Source: Soonwooa sp032062245
GTDB lineage: Bacteria > Bacteroidota > Bacteroidia > Flavobacteriales > Weeksellaceae
DNA length: 64,000 nt
NCBI RefSeq assembly: GCF_032062245.1
Contig: NZ_DAMBQF010000003.1
Coordinates: 1 to 64,000 of the forward strand
Direction of reading: 5' to 3'
Part shown: positions 1 to 9,160 of the stretch, piece after piece
Numbering within the stretch: the stretch's first letter is position 1
How the letters are laid out: each line of letters begins with the position of its first letter
Notes under the pieces: generated by a model
What the model saw: only the letters and a program-made list of their open reading frames with translations
Databases searched by the model: none
Told to the model about the DNA's origin: nothing
Program-made: the position numbers and the translations under genes

Positions 1-45
1 TTAATATTATCAACTAATTTACTTCCTTAATTATCCTAATGCAAA

Positions 46-155
46 CTTACCATGGTAGCGGCATCCTTTGGGGTGAGGTGAGGGGGCGGGGCGGAGCGTA
101 GCGGAGCCATCCGAGCCTCTCACTAAAGATATAGCGGACAGCGGGATTAGCTTCA
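46..155 (-). repeat. GC-rich dispersed intergenic repeat, copy A
   Basis: This is a GC-rich island of about 110 bp in an otherwise AT-rich intergenic stretch. Read on the minus strand it shares three ordered blocks with positions 57448-57545 on the plus strand: one ending CGCTATATCT, one around TCCGCTRCGCTCCGCC, and AAGGATGCCGCTRCCAT. The two copies are therefore inverted relative to each other. No open frame or transposase accompanies it. It is probably an extragenic repeat family, and its function is unknown. Confidence 0.75.
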
Positions 156-160
156 AATAA

Positions 161-188
161 AAAAACCGCTGCAAAAAGCAACGGTTTA
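161..188 (-). terminator. Rho-independent terminator of the M4 protease gene
   Basis: AAACCG-C-TGC pairs with GCA-A-CGGTTT around a short A loop, with one mismatch. On the minus strand it is followed by a T run. It lies about 25 bp past the protease stop codon. Confidence 0.7.
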
Positions 189-210
189 TTATTTTGGTTA
201 TGGAAAACCT

Positions 211-2967
211 CTACTTTTTGATGAATTTTTGAGTAGAAGTTTCTTCGCCATTTGTCATCTGGATGATGTAGTTACCAACTGGTAAAGACTGTACTTGGAT
301 GTTTTGTCCTTTAGTCTTGCCAGATAATACTGCTTGTCCAGTTGTGTTAATTACTTGATAGCTGATCTCTCCTGATCTTGTTGTTTGGATGTTAAGCACA
401 TCTTTAACAGGGTTAGGGAAGATGCTGAAAGCACTATTTTTGTTGATATCCGACACTGCTAAGTTTTGTCCAACTGTTACTGTGTAATCTTCAACTTGTC
501 CATAAGAGAATGTTTCGCAAGCGGTAGGTATCCCATTCCATTTTAGAGATACTCTCATTCTTGTAGGCTTGTCAAGGACAGCTGTGCTAGGAACTGTTAT
601 GTTGCCAACAATAGGAGTTGTGCTAGAAGGTGCACTTGTGAAAGCTTTTTCGTTGGCGTCATTAAAGTCTCCATCATTGTTCCAGTCAATAAATACAGCG
701 TAACCTTCGCTATATGATGTTGATCCCCATTTCGGTGTGATTTTGATTTCGTAAGTTTTTCCAACTTCTAAAGTTGTAGAAACGTCTGTGAAATCTTCGT
801 AACCGGCAGTTCCTGTACTTGTTTTGTCAATCGTGTTAAATTGTACACGGTTGATTTTTTCGTCAGTTGTATTGTTCCCTTGTGATGCACAATAATCTAG
901 TGCGTCAGTTGTTGTTACTTTAGCAATATTACTAGCAGCAGAAATATTTCCGTATCCGTCTAATGCTTTAACTGTAAAGTCGTAAGTCGTAAGTCTTGTT
1001 AAGTTTTTAGCATCGTAAGTTAGGGCGGTAGTTGTTCTGCCAATCTCAGTTCCGTCTTTATATATGATGTAGCCTTCCATTGCATTATCATCCGTAGATG
1101 CACCCCAAGTTAACTTAGCTGATGTACCTTTGATATTGCTTGCTGCTAAGTTAGTAGGAATAGTTGGTGGCGTAGTATCAGGCGTCGAAAGATATTTAAC
1201 ACCTACACCTACTGCAAAAAATGCATTTTGAACCGCAATCATCTCGGGAGAATTATCTCCATAAAGTACTTTTGCTACTTCGATGGCGTAGTCACGAGTA
1301 TTTTTATAGTTTGAGTTTGCTGTTAGATATTCACTTTCTAATTTATATACAATTTTTTCAGCTTTTTCCCAGCCGATACCTGTAACATCGTAAGAATTCC
1401 CTAAATCGTTAGTGCCAACTTTACCCATAACAAGGATGTAGAACCAATGATTAAGAACGCCACTGTTATAATGCACACCACAGTTATCATTAGTTTGTGA
1501 ATTAGGAGAGGTACAGCCTTCTTCAACTGTTGCAGGATACCAATGTGTACCTCGGTAAGTGTCAGGTTGTTTATTAAGTCCTGTTTTTGGGGTAATCATC
1601 GATCTTAAATAGTTTGGCGATACTTTTACAATATCTTCACCAACTAAGAAAGCTTGTTTTTCTGGCGCATATTTATGTTCGATAATTGCTCCCCATATAT
1701 CGGAGAAACCTTCGTTAAGTGCGCCTGATTCTCTTTGATATGCTAAATTTGCGGTCTCTTGACAAACACCGTGACCAAGCTCATGGGCAGTTACATCAAA
1801 TGCTGTAAGAGGTTTGAAGTTACTCGCGCCGTCACCATACACCATTTCAGCGCCAGTCCAGCCCGCATTTTCGTAGTTGCTCCCATAATGAATATAACTA
1901 CGTAAAGCTGTACCATTATCATCATAACTGTCACGACCAAAGGTATCTTTAAAGTAATCGTAAGTTTTTGCAACACCCCAATGTGCATCCAAAGCTGCAT
2001 TATCGAATGTTGAATTATCAAATTCTGCAGCCGTCCAGTTATTGTCATTATCAATAAAATCCAATGTCGCAGATACAGTTTGTGATTTTTTAGCATTCTT
2101 TGTAATAACACCTCCTCCACGTGAAGAATCTATTAATGCAAATTTGCCACTATTAGTACCAGATGTTAACAAAGATGTGTCAATACTGCGCTCTCCACTA
2201 TATCGTGTTGCTGCAGTTCCTGCTACGAATAAAGCATCTGGTTTAAAACTTTCTTTAAGAGTGATTGGTTCTGGAGTTGTAACATCTTTTGTTGGGAAAT
2301 TGTTCATCTTAGCATGCTTCATAATAGCATCATAAGCCAAAACCTTCCCGTCATTAGCATCAATATATACCCAACCTCTACTAATAGGTGCTGCTGCATA
2401 AATGTCAAATTTGTAAGCAGAGATAAGTTTGTAATTTCCTTCGCTTACTAAAATCGGAAGTAGCACTTTCTCTCCAACAGGTTTTTTGTAACCAGAGATC
2501 TCTGTATAAGAAGCATCTTCCCACATATAAGAAGAAGCGTTTACATATTTTTTAGCTTTTATAAATGCCTGTTCCGCTGAGATTTTTGTCTGAGATTGTA
2601 CTGCATCAGTTTTGAAAATCTCACCATTCATTGCAGTTAAAGAACCGTTTTTGTAATGAAGATTGTATATGGCATATTCTACTGGTATACCATCAAAATA
2701 CATTTGATATTTTTCGGTTTTGAATTTTCCTACATTGTCAACTTTTGTTGAAGCAAGCTTCATTGTCGTATTAGAGGAGATGTTAAGATACTGTTCAAAG
2801 ATATTTTGAGCAGTTAAAGACGATAGATTGTTGCCAGATGCAAAGCTTATTAAGCTAGGTGTACCATTGTCATGTAATATTCTTTTACTTACCTGCGCTT
2901 GTGCTGTCAAACTATTTGACAAAAACAAGATTCCTATAAAGCCTAAGCTAAGTAGATTTTTTCTCAT
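211..2967 (-). CDS. Secreted thermolysin-like metalloprotease (M4) with T9SS sorting domain
   Basis: This is a 918-aa secreted zinc protease, probably a broad endopeptidase released to the surface or medium. A signal peptide covers residues 1-24, followed by an FTP/PepSY propeptide (about 40-210). The peptidase domain carries HELGH at 395-399, the third zinc ligand E419 in NEGFSD, and the catalytic His H499 in GVHYNSG. A fibronectin type III domain (about 605-690), a GEVED-like domain (about 740-835, ending GQVEDYTV) and a type A T9SS sorting domain (about 845-918, starting FPNP) follow. All catalytic residues are present, so the enzyme should be active after propeptide removal. It stands alone on the minus strand. 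Export would depend on the T9SS whose attachment proteins PorU and PorV are encoded further along this window. Confidence 0.95.
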   Translation of the reverse strand: MRKNLLSLGFIGILFLSNSLTAQAQVSKRILHDNGTPSLISFASGNNLSSLTAQNIFEQYLNISSNTTMKLASTKVDNVGKFKTEKYQMYFDGIPVEYAIYNLHYKNGSLTAMNGEIFKTDAVQSQTKISAEQAFIKAKKYVNASSYMWEDASYTEISGYKKPVGEKVLLPILVSEGNYKLISAYKFDIYAAAPISRGWVYIDANDGKVLAYDAIMKHAKMNNFPTKDVTTPEPITLKESFKPDALFVAGTAATRYSGERSIDTSLLTSGTNSGKFALIDSSRGGGVITKNAKKSQTVSATLDFIDNDNNWTAAEFDNSTFDNAALDAHWGVAKTYDYFKDTFGRDSYDDNGTALRSYIHYGSNYENAGWTGAEMVYGDGASNFKPLTAFDVTAHELGHGVCQETANLAYQRESGALNEGFSDIWGAIIEHKYAPEKQAFLVGEDIVKVSPNYLRSMITPKTGLNKQPDTYRGTHWYPATVEEGCTSPNSQTNDNCGVHYNSGVLNHWFYILVMGKVGTNDLGNSYDVTGIGWEKAEKIVYKLESEYLTANSNYKNTRDYAIEVAKVLYGDNSPEMIAVQNAFFAVGVGVKYLSTPDTTPPTIPTNLAASNIKGTSAKLTWGASTDDNAMEGYIIYKDGTEIGRTTTALTYDAKNLTRLTTYDFTVKALDGYGNISAASNIAKVTTTDALDYCASQGNNTTDEKINRVQFNTIDKTSTGTAGYEDFTDVSTTLEVGKTYEIKITPKWGSTSYSEGYAVFIDWNNDGDFNDANEKAFTSAPSSTTPIVGNITVPSTAVLDKPTRMRVSLKWNGIPTACETFSYGQVEDYTVTVGQNLAVSDINKNSAFSIFPNPVKDVLNIQTTRSGEISYQVINTTGQAVLSGKTKGQNIQVQSLPVGNYIIQMTNGEETSTQKFIKK

Positions 2968-3262
2968 TACTAAATTTTAATTGTATGGGATTTAATGTTG
3001 CGCCAAATTAATAAAAAATTATGATTAATGTCATTGTTTAATCCTTTTTTTCTAAATTATTTTTTAAGTTTTTGAATTATTTAATGAAAATATTTAATAA
3101 TTGGTTACTTTAATCTTTGTTTGGTTAATGTTTTTAACTTATTTGATTTTATGTTGAAAAATAATTTCTGTTACAATAAATTATTAATTATTTAATATTT
3201 ATTAAGGAATTTTATTTTGATTTAATCGTTAAATATGTATAGATAATCTAAATAAAAACCAA

Positions 3263-3694
3263 ATGAAAAAATTAAAATTTGTATTAATGTTAGTTTTAGG
3301 CTTTAATTTTAGCAATGTTTATAGTCAAAGTCTTGGCGGTATCCTAAATGATGCAGTCGATATGGCGAGTAAAGCTGGAGGAAAAGCAGGGACAGCGGGC
3401 GATATTACAGAAGAAAATGGAAATGTACATGTAGAAGGTGTGGGACACAAAAAGACTATTTCTCTTACAGGTGGGACACTTTTGATTGAAGGGACAAGTA
3501 ATGTGATTACTATTAATGGTTTTGCATCCAAAATTGTTGTGGAAGGCGCAGGTAACATTGTTTATGGTGACAAAGTGAATAACGTTTCCATTAGTGGTTC
3601 GAGTTCTAAAGTCTATTATAAGACGACTGATAATAAGTCAAAACGTCCTGATGTAAAGGTCTCTGGACCTGGCGCTAGCGTTATCAAACTATAA
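3263..3694 (+). CDS. Small secreted DUF3060-type protein
   Basis: A 143-aa protein with a clear signal peptide (about 1-21, ending NVYSQ) and a mature part rich in Gly, Val, Ser and Asn. From residue 53 onward there are short repeated beta-strand-like units (NVHVEG, TLLIEG, KIVVEG, NVSISG, VKVSG), which matches the DUF3060 pattern of a small parallel beta structure. The function is unknown. It is transcribed divergently from the M4 protease across about 295 bp of AT-rich DNA in which I see no clear promoter box. A strong terminator follows directly. Confidence 0.8.
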   Translation: MKKLKFVLMLVLGFNFSNVYSQSLGGILNDAVDMASKAGGKAGTAGDITEENGNVHVEGVGHKKTISLTGGTLLIEGTSNVITINGFASKIVVEGAGNIVYGDKVNNVSISGSSSKVYYKTTDNKSKRPDVKVSGPGASVIKL

Positions 3695-3710
3695 AGAAAA
3701 TATTAAAAAA

Positions 3711-3742
3711 AAAACGCCTTTCAAATATTTGAAAGGCGTTTT
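3711..3742. terminator. Bidirectional terminator between DUF3060 gene and pepD
   Basis: A perfect 16-bp inverted repeat without spacer (half site ending TTTCAAAT, mirrored by ATTTGAAA) is flanked by an A run on the left and a T run on the right. It can stop the plus-strand DUF3060 transcript and the minus-strand pepD transcript. Confidence 0.9.
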
Positions 3743-3759
3743 TTTATGATTAAATGAGA

Positions 3760-5202
3760 TTATTTCTTTTTAGGGATATTTTGTAAAATCTCTTGTAGAT
3801 ATTTCCAGAATTTCTGAACTGAAGAAATGCTCGCTCTTTCGTCTGGAGAGTGTGCACCTTTGATGGTTGGCCCAAAACTTACCATTTCCATCTTAGGATA
3901 ATTGGTACCGATAATACCGCATTCTAAACCTGCATGACAAGCAACAACCATTGGTTTTGCACCGAAATCCTTTTCGTAAAGATCAGTCATTATTTGGATA
4001 ATTTCTGCACCAGGATTTGGTTTCCAACCTGGGTAACTTCCTGTTAATTCGGTTTTGATACCGTTGCTTTCAAAAGAAGAAATTAATTGTTGTGCAACTT
4101 CAGTTTTAGTGGAGTCAACCGAAGATCGTGTTAAGTTTAAAATCTTAACAGCGCCATCTTTAACCTCAACGCGCGCCACATTATTAGATGCTTCTACAAG
4201 ACCTTCAACATCTGGACTCATTCGGAAAACACCATTATGAGCAGCATTTATTGAATAAATTACTTTTTTTGAATCTTCAAAACTTAGAGCTTTTTCGCTC
4301 GTAGATGATTTTTCAATCGTGATATCAATATCTTTTTCAATCGTAGCAAATTCTTCAAGAATACTTGCTTTAAGATCGGAAGTTACTTTTTCAAAATCTG
4401 CAGCATTAGTAACAGAAACGATAGCTTTTGCTTCTCTTGGGATTGCATTTCTAAGTCCACCGCCATCGATATTGATAATTTGAATGTCATTATTTAAACC
4501 TTCAAATAAAAATCTGCCAAGGATTTTGTTAGCGTTTCCAAAACCTTTGTGGATGTCCATCCCAGAATGTCCACCTTGCAATCCTTTAATCTGAATTGTA
4601 TACACATCAGCTTTTACATCAACAGTCCCGAAGGTCGCCGTCGCCGTCACATCGACACCACCAGCACAACCGATGTCGATCTCGTCATCTTCTTCGGTGT
4701 CAAGATTTAATAAAATATCGCCGTGCAAAAGTCCACCTTTAAGACCTAAAGCCCCCGTCATACCAGTTTCTTCATCGATCGTGAAAAGCGCTTCCAATGC
4801 AGGATGTGGGATGTCATTACTTTCCAAAATAGTCATAATAGTCGCCACACCTAGTCCATTGTCAGCACCTAAAGTTGTACCTTTTGCTTTTACCCAATCG
4901 CCATCAACATACATTTGGATACCTTGCGTGTCAAAGTCAAAATCGACATCGCTGTTTTTTTGACAAACCATGTCAAGGTGCGATTGCATAACGATTGGCT
5001 GACGATTTTCCATACCAGCAGTTGCAGGTTTACGAATGATAACGTTACCAACTTCGTCTACCAACGTTTCTAAGCCTAAGTCTTCACCAAATTTTTTGAT
5101 GAATGCAATAACTCGTTCTTCTTTTTTCGAAGGACGTGGCACAGCATTTAGCAACGCAAAATTCTTCCAAATATTTTTAGGTTCTAATTGTGAATATTCC
5201 AT
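3760..5202 (-). CDS. pepD: Aminoacyl-histidine dipeptidase (PepD, M20 family)
   Basis: A cytosolic di-zinc dipeptidase of 480 aa, the usual length for bacterial PepD (Xaa-His dipeptidase, carnosinase-like). Metal-site motifs are visible: H75 in QSHLDM, D114 in GADNG, the general base and ligand pair E144/E145 in DEETGMTG, and a late His in GAHSPDER. There is no signal peptide, as expected for recycling peptides inside the cell. It is a monocistronic minus-strand gene sharing the bidirectional terminator at 3711-3742 with its convergent neighbour. Confidence 0.93.
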   Translation of the reverse strand: MEYSQLEPKNIWKNFALLNAVPRPSKKEERVIAFIKKFGEDLGLETLVDEVGNVIIRKPATAGMENRQPIVMQSHLDMVCQKNSDVDFDFDTQGIQMYVDGDWVKAKGTTLGADNGLGVATIMTILESNDIPHPALEALFTIDEETGMTGALGLKGGLLHGDILLNLDTEEDDEIDIGCAGGVDVTATATFGTVDVKADVYTIQIKGLQGGHSGMDIHKGFGNANKILGRFLFEGLNNDIQIINIDGGGLRNAIPREAKAIVSVTNAADFEKVTSDLKASILEEFATIEKDIDITIEKSSTSEKALSFEDSKKVIYSINAAHNGVFRMSPDVEGLVEASNNVARVEVKDGAVKILNLTRSSVDSTKTEVAQQLISSFESNGIKTELTGSYPGWKPNPGAEIIQIMTDLYEKDFGAKPMVVACHAGLECGIIGTNYPKMEMVSFGPTIKGAHSPDERASISSVQKFWKYLQEILQNIPKKK

Positions 5203-5319
5203 ATTGTATTAAATCTTAATTAATTACTGCAAGTTACTAATAATTGGCGCTTTTTGGAAATTTTTAAGCTTTAAATGTTCTTAAATTAATGATTATTTGC
5301 TTAAGGAATTCGTAATTTT

Positions 5320-5841
5320 ATGGGTTCAATATTTAATAACATGATTCGATTATTTCGACAAATAATTTCCTTTATTCGGTTTGATGCAACGCGAGCCGAA
5401 AAAATCTATTTGATTAAATGTGTTCTTGGTGCATTAATTTGTTATTCGTTTTATTTCTTATTACCACAGTATCCTTTGTATTGGGCGGTTGTGTCGACGG
5501 TTTTGGTTTTTAGTCCAGAAAATAATAACCAATTGGCGTTTGATAGGATTAAGTGTAATCTTCTCGGTGGCGCAATCGGATTACTATTATATTTTGTGCC
5601 TTTCCCGAACATGATTTTATTAGGAATGGGCATTGCTTTAACCATTGTGATTGGTCTTGCTTTACGATTTGATAAAACCATACGTACCGCTTTGGCAGCG
5701 GTCGTTATTGTGCTGGTGGAAGAGAGTAGTAGTCGCGATTGGCTGGTGGCTATCGAAAGAATTGTCTGCGTGATAATCGGTTGTACTGTCGCATTGGTGA
5801 TTACTTTTTTGTTTTCGAATGCTAAAAAAATGATGGATTAA
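5320..5841 (+). CDS. Small FUSC-family inner-membrane protein
   Basis: A 173-aa protein with several hydrophobic helices (about 27-45, 50-65, 85-115 and 125-165) and a C-terminal basic tail. The segment after residue 30 (LGALICYSF then YWAVVSTVLVFSPEN) has the FUSC / aromatic acid exporter half-domain signature. It is much shorter than full FUSC proteins such as the 748-aa one at 15647-17893, so it is either a minimal family member that oligomerises or a stand-alone half. The substrate is unknown. The ATG start is followed directly by an amphipathic N terminus. A terminator follows. Confidence 0.75.
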   Translation: MGSIFNNMIRLFRQIISFIRFDATRAEKIYLIKCVLGALICYSFYFLLPQYPLYWAVVSTVLVFSPENNNQLAFDRIKCNLLGGAIGLLLYFVPFPNMILLGMGIALTIVIGLALRFDKTIRTALAAVVIVLVEESSSRDWLVAIERIVCVIIGCTVALVITFLFSNAKKMMD

Positions 5842-5867
5842 ATTTTAAGTTTAAAAATAAATCAATA

Positions 5868-5898
5868 AAAAAAGCCTTTTGTAGTGAGAAGGCTTTTG
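5868..5898. terminator. Terminator after the small FUSC gene
   Basis: AAAGCCTT and AAGGCTTTT arms enclose a ten-base loop, with an A run before and a T-rich run after. It lies about 30 bp past the FUSC stop codon. Confidence 0.8.
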
Positions 5899-5903
5899 TT
5901 TTA

Positions 5904-6134
5904 TTATTCTTTTTCGGTTAATCGTTTGTCGGGAATATTCCACATTAGTGCTACAATATAGTAGAAAACTAAAGCAATGTGAGGCTCGAAAAACAAAACC
6001 GCAATGCCTAAAAGATAAATTGCAATGGACAGTTTTTCTTTGGTTCCGCCACCGATTGCTTTTGCAAAATCGGAATTATTACCTTCGTTTTTTGCATATA
6101 TAAAAATTAGAGATTTTTGTTTTAAAAATTTTTC
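5904..6134 (-). pseudogene. C-terminal remnant of a TMEM175-family (DUF1211) channel protein
   Basis: On the minus strand, 76 sense codons are open and end in a stop at 5904-5906, but no start codon lies in frame before an upstream stop at 6135-6137. The translation has an ordered C-terminal pattern: KEKLSIAIYLLGIA, then FFEPHIALVFYYIVALMW, then IPDKR. This resembles the last two helices of bacterial TMEM175 potassium-channel proteins, in which a helix is followed by a Pro-Asp-Arg tail. Only the 3' third of such a gene is present and the ahcY terminator sits directly upstream, so this is a truncated leftover. The family assignment is from memory of the pattern and is moderately sure; the absence of a start is plain. 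Confidence 0.6.
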
Positions 6135-6161
6135 TTAAAGTATGGCATTTTATATTAAACA

Positions 6162-6194
6162 AAAATCCCGTTCCAAATTTTAGAACGGGATTTT
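6162..6194 (-). terminator. Terminator of ahcY
   Basis: AAAATCCCGTTC pairs perfectly with GAACGGGATTTT across a nine-base loop, about 25 bp past the ahcY stop codon. Confidence 0.9.
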
Positions 6195-6217
6195 GATATT
6201 TTAAAAACTAAGAAATC

Positions 6218-7531
6218 TTAGTATCTGTAATATTCTGGTTTGAAAGGTCCTTCTACTGGAACACCAATGTAATCAGCTTGCGCAGGAGAAAGAGTTTCTA
6301 GCTCAACGCTTAATTTCTTAAGGTGTAAAGCTGCTACTTTTTCATCTAAATGTTTAGGTAACATATAAACTTCGTTTCCGTAAGCAGCAGAGTTTGTCCA
6401 CAATTCAATCTGAGCCAAAGTTTGGTTCGAGAACGAGTTTGACATTACGAAAGAAGGGTGACCAGTCGCACAACCTAAGTTTACTAAACGACCTTCAGCC
6501 AAGATGATGATTTCTTTACCATCAACGTTGTAGATGTCTACTTGAGGCTTAACTTCAGTTTTTGTTGAACCGTAGTTTGATTTTAACCAAGCCATATCGA
6601 TTTCGTTATCGAAGTGACCGATGTTACAAACGATGGTTTTATCTTTCATTTTTTTGAAGTGTTCCGCTCTTACGATGTTGAAGTTACCAGTAGTTGTGAT
6701 TACGATATCCGCATTATCAACAACAGTATCCAATCTTTTAACTTCGTAACCGTCCATTGCAGCTTGAAGCGCACAAATCGGGTCGATTTCTGTAACCGTA
6801 ACGATAGAACCAGCTCCTCTGAAAGATGCTGCAGTACCTTTACCAACGTCTCCATAACCACAAACAACCACTCTTTTACCAGCTAACATCACGTCAGTTG
6901 CTCTTCTTACCGCATCAACAGCAGATTCTTTACAACCGTATTTGTTATCGAATTTAGACTTAGTAACTGAATCATTAACGTTGATTGCAGGCATTACCAA
7001 AGTTCCGTTTTTCATTCTTTCATACAATCTGTGAACACCTGTTGTTGTTTCTTCAGAAAGTCCTTTGATGTCTTTTGTTAATTCTGGATATTTATCAAAA
7101 ACCATGTTTGTTAAATCTCCACCATCATCCAAAATCATGTTTAATGGTTTTCTATCTTCACCGAAGAATAAAGTTTGCTCAATACACCAATCGAATTCCT
7201 CTTCGTTAAGACCTTTCCAAGCGTAAACTTGAATTCCAGCAGCAGCAATTGCAGCAGCAGCATGGTCCTGAGTTGAGAAGATATTACAAGAAGACCAAGT
7301 AACTTCTGCACCAAGAGCTACCAAAGTTTCGATAAGAACAGCAGTTTGGATTGTCATGTGAAGACATCCTGCAATTCGAGCACCTTTTAATGGTTGAGAT
7401 GGTCCGTATTCTTCACGAATCGCCATCAAACCAGGCATTTCAGCTTCAGCCAAAGTGATTTCTTTTCTTCCCCATTCAGCTAGAGAAATATCCTTTACTT
7501 TGTAAGGAACGTATTGTGTTGTTGTGTCCAT
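6218..7531 (-). CDS. ahcY: S-adenosylhomocysteine hydrolase
   Basis: An NAD-dependent cytosolic enzyme that splits S-adenosylhomocysteine into adenosine and homocysteine, keeping SAM-dependent methylation running. The 437-aa length is typical. The N-terminal substrate half includes GCLHMT (55-60). The Rossmann signature GYGDVGKG is at 225-232, NIGHFDNEID appears later, and the conserved C-terminal tail ends KPEYYRY. It is monocistronic: its own terminator lies downstream, and a TAnnTTTG-type box lies about 36 bp upstream of the ATG. Confidence 0.97.
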   Translation of the reverse strand: MDTTTQYVPYKVKDISLAEWGRKEITLAEAEMPGLMAIREEYGPSQPLKGARIAGCLHMTIQTAVLIETLVALGAEVTWSSCNIFSTQDHAAAAIAAAGIQVYAWKGLNEEEFDWCIEQTLFFGEDRKPLNMILDDGGDLTNMVFDKYPELTKDIKGLSEETTTGVHRLYERMKNGTLVMPAINVNDSVTKSKFDNKYGCKESAVDAVRRATDVMLAGKRVVVCGYGDVGKGTAASFRGAGSIVTVTEIDPICALQAAMDGYEVKRLDTVVDNADIVITTTGNFNIVRAEHFKKMKDKTIVCNIGHFDNEIDMAWLKSNYGSTKTEVKPQVDIYNVDGKEIIILAEGRLVNLGCATGHPSFVMSNSFSNQTLAQIELWTNSAAYGNEVYMLPKHLDEKVAALHLKKLSVELETLSPAQADYIGVPVEGPFKPEYYRY

Positions 7532-7566
7532 ATATGGATTTTATTTTTTTAAGTAAAATTTCGATG

Positions 7567-7574
7567 CAAAAATA
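7567..7574 (-). promoter_or_regulatory. Putative -7 promoter box of ahcY
   Basis: On the minus strand the sequence is TATTTTTG, an exact match to the Bacteroidetes -7 consensus TAnnTTTG. It is placed to give a leader of roughly 25-30 nt before the ahcY ATG. I see no clear TTTG -33 element, so this is a partial match. Confidence 0.5.
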
Positions 7575-7598
7575 CGATTAAAAATTTAGATAATAAAA

Positions 7599-7616
7599 AA
7601 AAGCGGAAACGCTTTC
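7599..7616 (-). terminator. Terminator of the RND efflux operon
   Basis: On the minus strand AAAGCG and CGCTTT arms with a four-base TTTC loop are followed by a run of Ts. It lies about 80 bp past the stop of the outer-membrane factor gene and just upstream of the ahcY promoter. Confidence 0.75.
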
Positions 7617-7696
7617 AAGCGTAGAAGTTTTTCTTTGCTAATCGACGTTTCGCGCTAGTTCATCCCGAAAGATGAGGTGAGAGAAATGTGTATCGT

Positions 7697-9160
7697 TTAC
7701 TTCCAGCCGCCACCTAGACTTTTGTAAATGTCGATGACAGTGTTCAGTTGTTTTTCTTTGGCTTCGATCAATTCCATTTTGGCATCGAGTGCATCTCTTT
7801 GATTCATTAAAACTTCCAAATAATCCGCTCTCATATTTTTGAAAAGTTGATTCGCAATATCATTAGATTGGTCTAAGGCTTGCGCTTGTTGCTTTTTCAA
7901 AATATAATATTGGTCAATGTTTTTAATTTTTGACATTTGGTTGGCAACATCTAGATAAGCGCTCAAAATCGTTTTATCATATTCGTACAAAGCCTGAATT
8001 TGTTTAGCGTCTGCCGTTTTAAAGTTGGCTTGTATTGCCGATTTGTTGATGAGTGGACCAGCCAGTTCGCCAGCAAGACTGTAAGCAATAGATTCTGGAA
8101 GTTTCACCAAATATGAAGGTTTAAAAGCTTCTAAACCCAAAGTCGCAGAAATGCTTAAACTTGGATAAAACTCTTTACGTGCCGCTTCAACGTCAAGTTT
8201 TGCCGCTTCTAGCTCTAGTTCTGCTTGTTTGATGTCGGGACGATTCGCCAACAATTGCGACGGAACGCCAGTGTAAATACTCTGCGGAACGATGTTCATA
8301 AAGCTTTCCTTATTTCTAAGAATCGGTTGCGGGTAACGTCCCAAAAGCGCATTGATTTGGTTTTCCTTTTCGGTGATTTGTTGTTTTAAATCATATTCTG
8401 TTGCGCTAGATTTTGCTAGTTCAGCTTCGAATTTCTTCACCGCTAATTCAGTTGCTGCCATTGCTTGTTTTTGGATTTTCGAAATTTCTAAAGCCTTTTT
8501 CTGAATTTCCATGTATTGATGAATCATGTCCAGTTGGTTGTCTAGAGACAGTAATTCGTAATAGCTTTCCGCAACTTCCGAAATCAAGCTTGATAACACA
8601 AAGTTTTTACCTTCAACCGTTGATAGATAATGCGCAACAGCTGCTTTTTTTTCGGTTCTTAGTTTATGCCAAATATCGATTTCCCAATCAGCTCTTAGTC
8701 CAGCTTCAAAATTCATTAAATTTTCTGGAACTTCTTTTCCGTCAGTAATATCGGTAGAAGCATCGCCAGCACCTGTTGAGGTGTACCGGCCAACTTTCTC
8801 TACACCAGCACCAACACCAGCGGAAACTGTAGGTTTCAATTTCCCATTTTTGTAGAGAACATCAGATTTTGCAATTTCAATTTGTTCAAGCGTAATCATT
8901 AATTCTTGATTATTTTTTAAAGCTTCTTCTATTAAACTAACCAAATTTGGATCTGTGAAAAACTGTTTCCAAGGCGTTATCCCCGAATTGTTTTCGACAC
9001 CAGTATTATTCTGGTCACCACCAAAAGTCGTCGGCAAAGTGTCTTTAACACGATCTTGAACTTTGGTTGCCATTGGCGCTTTACAACTTGCAAGAAGTAG
9101 CGCTGCGCCAAGACTTAGGACTATTTTATTTTTTATTATGTTCTTCATATTTTTCATCAT
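7697..9160 (-). CDS. RND efflux outer-membrane lipoprotein (OprM/NodT type, TolC family)
   Basis: The outer-membrane exit duct of a tripartite RND pump, 487 aa. The N terminus is a lipoprotein signal peptide with the lipobox LLASC (lipidated Cys at residue 26). Two OEP repeats follow (about 65-270 and 285-480), rich in the long alpha-helical hairpins typical of TolC-like ducts, with LLANRPDIKQAELELEAA at the start of the second repeat as in NodT-type proteins. Its start overlaps the end of the pump gene by 35 bp, so translation is probably coupled. It is the last gene of the adaptor-pump-duct operon and is followed by a terminator. Confidence 0.93.
   Translation of the reverse strand: MMKNMKNIIKNKIVLSLGAALLLASCKAPMATKVQDRVKDTLPTTFGGDQNNTGVENNSGITPWKQFFTDPNLVSLIEEALKNNQELMITLEQIEIAKSDVLYKNGKLKPTVSAGVGAGVEKVGRYTSTGAGDASTDITDGKEVPENLMNFEAGLRADWEIDIWHKLRTEKKAAVAHYLSTVEGKNFVLSSLISEVAESYYELLSLDNQLDMIHQYMEIQKKALEISKIQKQAMAATELAVKKFEAELAKSSATEYDLKQQITEKENQINALLGRYPQPILRNKESFMNIVPQSIYTGVPSQLLANRPDIKQAELELEAAKLDVEAARKEFYPSLSISATLGLEAFKPSYLVKLPESIAYSLAGELAGPLINKSAIQANFKTADAKQIQALYEYDKTILSAYLDVANQMSKIKNIDQYYILKKQQAQALDQSNDIANQLFKNMRADYLEVLMNQRDALDAKMELIEAKEKQLNTVIDIYKSLGGGWK

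Noticed and set aside
3325..3558. Antisense open frames inside strong genes (here and elsewhere, such as within porU, ligA and the RND pump)
   Set aside because: They lie wholly inside well-supported genes, have no domain features, and have compositions expected from the reverse complement of coding DNA.
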